In this document: positions 57,498-64,000 of the stretch, in pieces | Numbering within the stretch: position 1 is the stretch's first letter | How the letters are laid out: each line of letters opens with the position of its first letter | Source: Haliclystus octoradiatus | Taxonomy: Eukaryota; Cnidaria; Staurozoa; Stauromedusae; Haliclystidae | Assembly (NCBI GenBank): GCA_916610825.1 | Contig: OU744452.1 | Span: 8,960,021-9,024,020 of the forward strand | DNA length: 64,000 bases | Direction: 5' to 3' | Position numbers and translations under genes: made by a program | Notes under the pieces: model-generated | Databases searched by the model: none | Seen by the model: the letters and a program-made list of their open reading frames with translations, nothing else | Told to the model about the DNA's origin: nothing

Positions 57498-60400
57498 ATG
57501 GAGAATGAAAGTTTTACAAAGCCTGGACGTTTGGTATTTGATAGTAATGCAGCGGAGAACTGGCGAAGATTTTTTATGCAGTTCAATGTTTATTTAGTTG
57601 CCAAAGAGAAAGACAACAAGCCTGATAAATTGAAGATCAATTTACTTCTTAACTGTGCAGGACCTGAGGCAATAGAAGAGTTCAGTCATTTTGTTTACAA
57701 TGTCAATGAAAGTGCTGATAGTTACCAAGATGTATGTAATAAATTCCAGTCACATTGTCAAGGAGGAAAAAATGTCATCTATGAACGTTTTGCATTTAAC
57801 CAACGTGCACAACAAGAAGGGGAGCGGATTGACCATTTTGTTAGTGATTTAAAAAGATTATCGTTAACATGTGAATTTGGTGAACTGAAGGATTCCTTAA
57901 TCAGGGATCGCATAGTGGGTGGCGTGAGGTCAATAGATCTTCGAGGAGAGCTTTTAAAGAAAGCAGAGTTAAATCTTATTCAAGCACACAATTACTGCAG
58001 AACGTTTGAGGCAGCTGAGCTGCAGAAGACAAAATTTTCAAGCAAGCAAAGTTCAGTAATATCCAATCAAACCTCTGAAATCAACAGTTTACAATCTTCA
58101 GGTCGAGCCAGCACAACAACAACAACACAACAAAAATGCAAATTCTGTGGTTATAGTCACCAATTTACACATCCTTCAAAATGTCCTGCATATGGAAAGA
58201 AGTGCCATATTTGTAAAGGAGACAATCATTTTTCTAGAGTATGTAAAAAGAAGAAAAAGACTACTAACGTCAATGCTGTTTCTAACACCAGTGTAGAGAG
58301 TAGTGACGACGAAGAAGTTCATGTATATTTTTCCTCAGTGGAAATTTCTGCTATACATAAAAGTGTGAAAGGAAAGAAAAATCTGGTAAGCCTAGAAATA
58401 GCTGGTATCAGTGTGAACATGAAGGCCGATACTGGAGCAGATTGTACAGTCATTCCATTCTCTGTCTACAAAATGTTGAAAGCAAAACCTTTAAAGAAAG
58501 TGAAATCAAGCCTAAAATTAAAAGGGTGGATGTCTGGAAAGGCTATCTTACCTATGGGAACAATTACATTGCCTATTACATACAAAGAACGAACAGTTCC
58601 ATTAGAGATACTGGTTGTGGATGGAGAATTCACTCCTTTGCTAGGCTGTGAGGCTTGCATTGATTTAGAGATTGTTCGTTTTATGAATTTAAATTTAATT
58701 GACAATTTGGTAGAAGCTACTGGTGCAAAACAACGTAATGAAATTACTGCAGATATTGAAAATGATCCTATTTTGTGTGAATATCTTGATTGTTTTAGTA
58801 GTAAACCTGGAAAACTGCCGAATGCAGTTCATTTGGAAATTGATGAATCAGTGACACCAGTTATACACTCTCCAAGGAAAATACCAATCGCTCTACAACA
58901 TGGTGTGAAGGAAAAATTGGCCGAGATGACTGAGGATGGCATCATTGTTAAAGAACTTGGACATGTCCCATGGGTCTCATCAATGTTGGTGGTGGACAAG
59001 CGGCGAGCCAAAGGTACATCAAACAATGGTCCACCTACCAAGGATGACATACGTTTGTGCATCGATCCTAGAGACTTAAATCGAGCTCTAAAGCGTCAAC
59101 CACATCCACTTACCACAGTTGAAGAAGTTGCTCAAAAACTAAATGGGGCAAAAATCTTCACGTCGTTGGATGCCAGTAGTGGTTTTTGGCAATTGCCTGT
59201 CGATCAAAAGAGTTCAAAGCTACTCACATTCAACACACCGTGGGGTCCATATAGGTTCACAAGGCTGCCATTTGGTATATCACCTGCACCGGAACTTTAC
59301 ACCAGAGAAATGATGCGTCTATTTGATGGTCTTCCAGTCGAAATCGTTGTAGACGACTTTCTGATATTTGGGAAAGATGAAGAGGAATTGAATGAGAAAA
59401 TGAAAGCCGTAATGCAGCGAAGTAGAGAGATTGGGCTGAAATTCAATCCAAAGAAAACCAAATTACGTGTCTCCGAAGTTAAATATGTTGGGCACACAAT
59501 TAGTGCCAATGGGCTGAAACCAGATCCAGCAAAGGTGGCTGCAATTTTGAAAATGCCTCCTCCAGAGGATAAAGCTGGTGTTCTGAGATTGTTAGGTACA
59601 ATCAACTATTTGGACAAGTTTGTTGAGAATAAAGCCTCTATTCAAGGTCCCATTGCAAGCCTCACACAGAAAGATATTGCGTTTGTCTGGGGAAAACCAC
59701 AGGAACAAGCTTTCTCCGAATTGAAGAAGATCATAACTTCTGCACCAGTACTTTCATATTTTGACAATGAAGCAGAGACTATCTTAAACGTGGACGCAAG
59801 TGGTCAGGGTCTTGGCGCGGTATTGCTCCAAAAAGGTAATCCAATCGCCTATGCATCGCGAGCTCTAACCGAGACTGAGAAGAGGTATGCAAATATCGAG
59901 AGAGAAATGTTGGCTATAGATTGGGGTGTGAGAAAGTTTCACTCTTATCTATATGGAAGAAAGACCATAGTTGAGACCGACCACAAGCCGTTAGAGGTAA
60001 TATTCAAGAAATCTCTGTCTGAAGCTCCTCCTCGACTCCAACGAATGCTTTTAAGACTGACATGCTATGATTTGCATGTAAAATATATTCCTGGAAAGCT
60101 CCAAGTGATGTCCGATTGCCTTAGCCGTGCAGCAATAGATAATGTCATAGATGCAGAAGAAGAGGATGTCATTGGTATCAATTTAATCCAGAATGTCAAC
60201 ATTGAGCATAATGCATTGAATCGTTTTAAAAAAGCCACTTCAGAAGATAGCAAACTAAACACTGTCATGGGCTATGTTCTCAATGGTTGGCCAAGCAACA
60301 AGTTTCTCATTGACGAAGCAGCCACTCCCTACTGGAATTTCAGAGAAGATTTAACTATAGAGGATGGTCTCCTATTTAAAAGTTGTCGTTTGGTTGTGCC

Positions 60401-61538
60401 AAATTGTCTACGGTCAGAGATACTGGATGAAGTACATGAAGCACATATGGGAGAGTCCAAGACATTGGCTTATGCTCGTGATTATGTATTCTGGCCCCTA
60501 ATGTCCAGTCAAATCAAAGATAAAGTGCGCTCTTGTCAAACATGCTTATCATATAGAAACTGTCAACCGAAAGAGCCACTGATTCCGCAAACGATTCCTG
60601 GAATTCCTTGGGCAAAAGTTGGTGTGGATTTATTTGAATATGGGGGCTATTCGTACATTCTGGTCACGGATTATTATTCCAAATACTTCGAAATCGAGTT
60701 ACTACGTGACAAATCAGCACCAGTTGTCATTAATAATCTAAAAAAAATATTCGCCAGATTTGGCATTCCTGGAGAAGTGATATCGGACAATGGATCACAA
60801 TTCAGCAACACTCGAGATGTCTTTAGTCAAAGCCATCTTTTCAAGAAATTTTCTCGTGAATGGGGTTTTGTGCACACACCGTCATCGCCAGAATATCCTC
60901 AATCTAATGGAGCAGCAGAGAGAGCAATACAAACAGCAAAGCGAATCCTCAAAAAATCACATCGAGATCACAATGATCCATTCAAGGGTTTATTGCAATA
61001 CAGGAACACTCCATTTCAGGATATTGGCCTATCTCCTGTACAATTGCTGATGAACAGACGTACCCGCTCATTACTTCCTACTCATCAAGATCTCCTCCGC
61101 CCTACACCAGTTGACTCGCAACAAGTCTCGCAGTCTCTTCTAGACAGACAAGTGATATCCAAAGAGTTATACGACAGAGGCAGCCATGTACTTCCAAAGC
61201 TACACGCTGGTGATAAAGTAAGAATCAGACCGAATAATGAAGACACCTGGCGAAGTGCAGAAGTGCTACCCCGATCATATGCTGTAAGGGATGAGCGTGG
61301 CCATGTATATCGACGGAATCGGCAACACCTAATAGCAGCTCCAAAGGATTCATTCATACCAACGCCGAGAACCACACTCGATACTGAAGAAACACAGCCC
61401 ACAGAACACAGATCAAATGAAGGTACATCATCTACAGCTTCGGAAACAGTGCCCGGACCTACTAACAATCCATCTCCAATTGTCACAAGAGCTGGTCGTA
61501 TTAGTAAGCCTACTCAACGATTGATTGAACAATTCTAG
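57498..61538 (+). CDS. Ty3/gypsy Gag-Pol polyprotein, 1346 aa
   Basis: A single frame from the first ATG after the primer-binding site. Order: Gag capsid-like region (about 1-200, with NWRRFFMQFNVYL); two Cys/His knuckles (214-252, CKFCGYSH and CHICKGDNHFSRVC); retropepsin with DTGAD at 311-315; reverse transcriptase (about 450-690) with FTSLDASSGFW (Asp 558) and VVDDFLIFG (Asp 619-620); RNase H (NVDASGQGLGAVLL); integrase with an N-terminal H980/H983...CQTC zinc site, and catalytic Asp 1044, Asp 1097 and Glu 1141 (NGAAER). The tail is Pro/Thr-rich. No stops or shifts, so it is presumably competent. The YxDD box reads VVDD, a common gypsy variant. No env. Confidence 0.95.
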   Translation: MENESFTKPGRLVFDSNAAENWRRFFMQFNVYLVAKEKDNKPDKLKINLLLNCAGPEAIEEFSHFVYNVNESADSYQDVCNKFQSHCQGGKNVIYERFAFNQRAQQEGERIDHFVSDLKRLSLTCEFGELKDSLIRDRIVGGVRSIDLRGELLKKAELNLIQAHNYCRTFEAAELQKTKFSSKQSSVISNQTSEINSLQSSGRASTTTTTQQKCKFCGYSHQFTHPSKCPAYGKKCHICKGDNHFSRVCKKKKKTTNVNAVSNTSVESSDDEEVHVYFSSVEISAIHKSVKGKKNLVSLEIAGISVNMKADTGADCTVIPFSVYKMLKAKPLKKVKSSLKLKGWMSGKAILPMGTITLPITYKERTVPLEILVVDGEFTPLLGCEACIDLEIVRFMNLNLIDNLVEATGAKQRNEITADIENDPILCEYLDCFSSKPGKLPNAVHLEIDESVTPVIHSPRKIPIALQHGVKEKLAEMTEDGIIVKELGHVPWVSSMLVVDKRRAKGTSNNGPPTKDDIRLCIDPRDLNRALKRQPHPLTTVEEVAQKLNGAKIFTSLDASSGFWQLPVDQKSSKLLTFNTPWGPYRFTRLPFGISPAPELYTREMMRLFDGLPVEIVVDDFLIFGKDEEELNEKMKAVMQRSREIGLKFNPKKTKLRVSEVKYVGHTISANGLKPDPAKVAAILKMPPPEDKAGVLRLLGTINYLDKFVENKASIQGPIASLTQKDIAFVWGKPQEQAFSELKKIITSAPVLSYFDNEAETILNVDASGQGLGAVLLQKGNPIAYASRALTETEKRYANIEREMLAIDWGVRKFHSYLYGRKTIVETDHKPLEVIFKKSLSEAPPRLQRMLLRLTCYDLHVKYIPGKLQVMSDCLSRAAIDNVIDAEEEDVIGINLIQNVNIEHNALNRFKKATSEDSKLNTVMGYVLNGWPSNKFLIDEAATPYWNFREDLTIEDGLLFKSCRLVVPNCLRSEILDEVHEAHMGESKTLAYARDYVFWPLMSSQIKDKVRSCQTCLSYRNCQPKEPLIPQTIPGIPWAKVGVDLFEYGGYSYILVTDYYSKYFEIELLRDKSAPVVINNLKKIFARFGIPGEVISDNGSQFSNTRDVFSQSHLFKKFSREWGFVHTPSSPEYPQSNGAAERAIQTAKRILKKSHRDHNDPFKGLLQYRNTPFQDIGLSPVQLLMNRRTRSLLPTHQDLLRPTPVDSQQVSQSLLDRQVISKELYDRGSHVLPKLHAGDKVRIRPNNEDTWRSAEVLPRSYAVRDERGHVYRRNRQHLIAAPKDSFIPTPRTTLDTEETQPTEHRSNEGTSSTASETVPGPTNNPSPIVTRAGRISKPTQRLIEQF

Positions 61539-61619
61539 CAATAATTATTAACTGATTTGTAACCACCATTCTATTATCATATCAACAATAAGTTTTAACA
61601 TCACAGATAATTTATTATA

Positions 61620-61631
61620 AAGGAAGGGAGA
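61620..61631 (+). promoter_or_regulatory. Polypurine tract
   Basis: AAGGAAGGGAGA directly precedes the 3' LTR, the plus-strand priming site. Confidence 0.85.
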
Positions 61632-61805
61632 TGTTATGATTTTGTTAGTTTCTTGCCCATTCTCCCTGTAAAACCATGTGCTCCCGGCCTATCCATAATG
61701 GCAGCACATTTTGTAGACATAGCGAGAGTATAGAAGGTTTGTTTCTGTTTTCAAATAAAGTTCTTATACGTTCAACCCCGAGTCTTGTTTTGACTTATTA
61801 TTACA
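61632..61805 (+). repeat. 3' LTR
   Basis: 174 bp, reads identical to the 5' LTR, and is followed by the AAGAC duplication at 61806-61810. Confidence 0.95.
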
Positions 61806-61810
61806 AAGAC

Positions 61811-64000
61811 CAAATCTGCCGAAGAATTCAATTCAGAGTAACGGTACCCCATTTTGTGAAATGAAATGTAAAAAAATGAAACTTGAAAATGAATACAGCT
61901 TGTACGAGGCGGCATATAGCAGGTTCAAGTGAGGCTGTTGCTATTCTCTGTGCAAACTCAATACGCAAAGCTGCTGACAGAGCATAGACTCCGTTAGATC
62001 CTCAACAAATGTACTTGTATTTGCAAAGTAAAATAGCAGCGTATTAGATGTATTTTTAGATGTGCCCATCACAAGATCAAAATAATGAGCTTTTATTTTA
62101 TCTATTAAATTCTAATAAATTTGTTTTAGTCAAATATGGGCTATATATAACTCCAAAATCATAGGTAACGACTGGAGATAGTTTCATATGGATATGGAAA
62201 ATTTTAACAGATGACTCTATGGAAACACGTCTTATAACTGTTTAATTGAACCAATGGTGATCATTAACCTTATTTCTCTATTGAGTTGATGTAAATTAAA
62301 CGATAATGATGTTTGAAGACTGAAGGGTAATTCTGAGGTATGTATAACTATTTGTAAAGGCAATTTCTCTCCACGATAGAATAGATAGATAGATACTATA
62401 TTTTAGATAGATTAATGGTATATAGATAGTGATAGAGGCGAGCAATAGCAGAGACAGAAGGGGAAAGTTTCCTAAGTTTAGCAGTAGACAGTAAGTTGGG
62501 CCCTTGGTTGGGCCAATGTATTCCTAACGCATTCAAGGTCCGTGATGTAAAACAATATTAGTCACCATACCCCTACTCTAGCTATTATATCCTAGTTGCA
62601 CATGAAAGACTCACTTGAATAATGATACTATGCAGAAACATATTATAACATCTACGTTAGTTTGACGTCATGAGGTTTCAGGGTTTCATGATAGACCACC
62701 TGCAAACTGACTTTTCCAACGGGGTGAATCAGTTGTTCCCATTATGTGTGTGTGACCGGCTGTGGGATAGATGTTTACAGTGTATGATAAATCGCAATAA
62801 CAAATTATAAGAAGTTATGTTGTGGATAGAGCCCATTAATTTTCAATAGGGTTGTGGTAGCTGTACAATTCTGACAGTGAAAGATAGCAACAATCTATTG
62901 TGTTGCCTTTATCATATTTATACTTTTATTTTGTTTGCAAGGTTTCAAGTCGTCATCGTAAACAACTGTTGTATTGTTTGCAGGTTTATATTTAATACAT
63001 TTTGGTTTAGTATTTACATTTCAATGGTAAAACAGAAAGATATAAGTTGTGTTAAAAGGAAATAGCACATAGATTATGACCGTTTGTTTGATCTATCCAA
63101 TCCATCTCCGCTTCTATGCAGAGTCTTGTCAATGACAATCGTATTAGCGAGTGTCTGTTTGTCGGCTCAACGTACCGACAAACTACTGACTATCGAACGA
63201 GGACATAATTAATTTGTTAGCCAATAAAGTATAGAAGTTAGAAATATTTCATGGAAACTTGTGAGATATTCTGATTGACTGAGAATTCAGTCGGTGAAAA
63301 TATAACACCATACTGCAGCTAAACAAACTTATTTATTACAGACATTAAAAGTGATATGGGCCGTCACAATCGTCACATGGTCAAACGATTCGAATGACTA
63401 TTTGCAGTCAAAACGGTGAGTGTCTTCTGAATATAAACATCCCTTATAACAGCAGTGTATTTGAATATACCATCGTAGATCATAATAAATTGGCATTCAA
63501 CTTCTCATCAGCTTTACAAGTTTTTTCATTTGTAAGAATTATAAAATGCTTGAAAACGTTTAGAAAGAATTAGACAACAGCAGCAACAAAAGTTAGCTAT
63601 AAGCATATAATTCATGAACGTGCTTGGTTTAATTAATGGGTAAGGAAGGCAGGGGGTATATACAATGTGAAACCGCATATTTATCCGTCATTAATATTAT
63701 TTTACTACCAGAGAACGTGGAATATTAAGTGGGTTATCCAGCAACAGATATTATATTTAGATAGACATTCAAAATGTAGTTCGTTCTTCTATACTTGGCG
63801 GAATGGTAATAATTGTCTCAGATCGATTAACTAATAGAAAACTACTTAAATAAATTTCAATCTATACCAAAATGCGATTAGAGTTGAGTGTGTACTTCAA
63901 CTTCACCCCAAGTGACTACCCTGTATATATATGACCTGTTTCGTCCTTACGACTTATCTTGTTGTCTAATGAATAAAGGCTTTAGGTGAATACTGTTAAG
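61811..64000. other. No gene recognised
   Basis: Sequence that before the LTR insertion lay upstream of TTC33. It holds a GATA-type microsatellite (about 62380-62440) and AT-rich unique-looking sequence. A GAATAAAGGC near 63969 could be a poly(A) signal for something ending off the window, but no frame supports it. Confidence 0.5.

Larger units (their letters stand above)
57275..61805 (+). mobile_element. Intact Ty3/gypsy LTR retrotransposon, 4531 bp
   Basis: Two 174-bp LTRs that read identical, TG...CA ends, a 5-bp AAGAC duplication, a primer-binding-type site directly after the 5' LTR, a purine tract before the 3' LTR and one uninterrupted gag-pol frame. No envelope-like ORF. Identical LTRs mean a very recent insertion. 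It lies in the 5' region of the TTC33-like gene, in the opposite orientation. Confidence 0.95.

Overview
The window is nuclear DNA of an intron-rich animal. It is AT-rich (roughly two-thirds A+T by eye) and has canonical GT-AG introns, metazoan-type genes (mitoferrin, TTI1, TTC33, a Trunk/Noggin-like cystine-knot gene) and a wide mix of animal transposons. An invertebrate is likely, possibly a tunicate or another invertebrate deuterostome, but the sequence does not fix the phylum.

Layout. 130-1458 (+): last two exons of a secreted-type parallel beta-helix protein whose start lies off the window. 3523-10241 (+): complete mitoferrin (mitochondrial iron carrier), four exons, 352 aa, with introns full of MITEs and a 194-bp AAT microsatellite. 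13736-14608 (+): single-exon secreted cystine-knot protein of the Trunk/Noggin type. 17323-21117 (-): unrecognised 289-aa coiled-coil gene, head to head (226 bp apart) with TTI1. 21344-53549 (+): complete TTI1 (TELO2-interacting protein 1), eight exons, 1093 aa. 54167-57217 (-): complete TTC33-like TPR gene, five exons, 219 aa, convergent with TTI1. 57275-61805 (+): intact Ty3/gypsy LTR retrotransposon sitting 57 bp upstream of the TTC33 start codon. 61811-64000: no gene recognised.

The most unusual stretch is TTI1 intron 6 (31537-52322, 20.8 kb). Nearly every recognisable transposon piece in it lies antisense to TTI1: a Helitron (Rep plus PIF1-type helicase) split by a 3.9-kb Academ-like DNA transposon (XPG/FEN1-like nuclease motif, cysteine-rich CXC zinc finger, about 150-bp TIRs, 3-bp target duplication); a Mutator-like transposase split by a 2-kb fragment of a non-LTR retrotransposon flanked by a 5-bp duplication; and remnants of a gypsy protease, a LINE reverse transcriptase, a P-element transposase and a gypsy gag. 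Smaller elements with clear target-site duplications occur elsewhere: two hAT-type families, a tRNA-derived SINE, TA-flanked MITEs and a 1070-bp element with about 215-bp inverted arms.

The host genes show no operon-like or pathway link to one another. Exon boundaries were set by reading splice sites and checking that intron phases and protein-family similarity agree; no alignment or transcript data were available.
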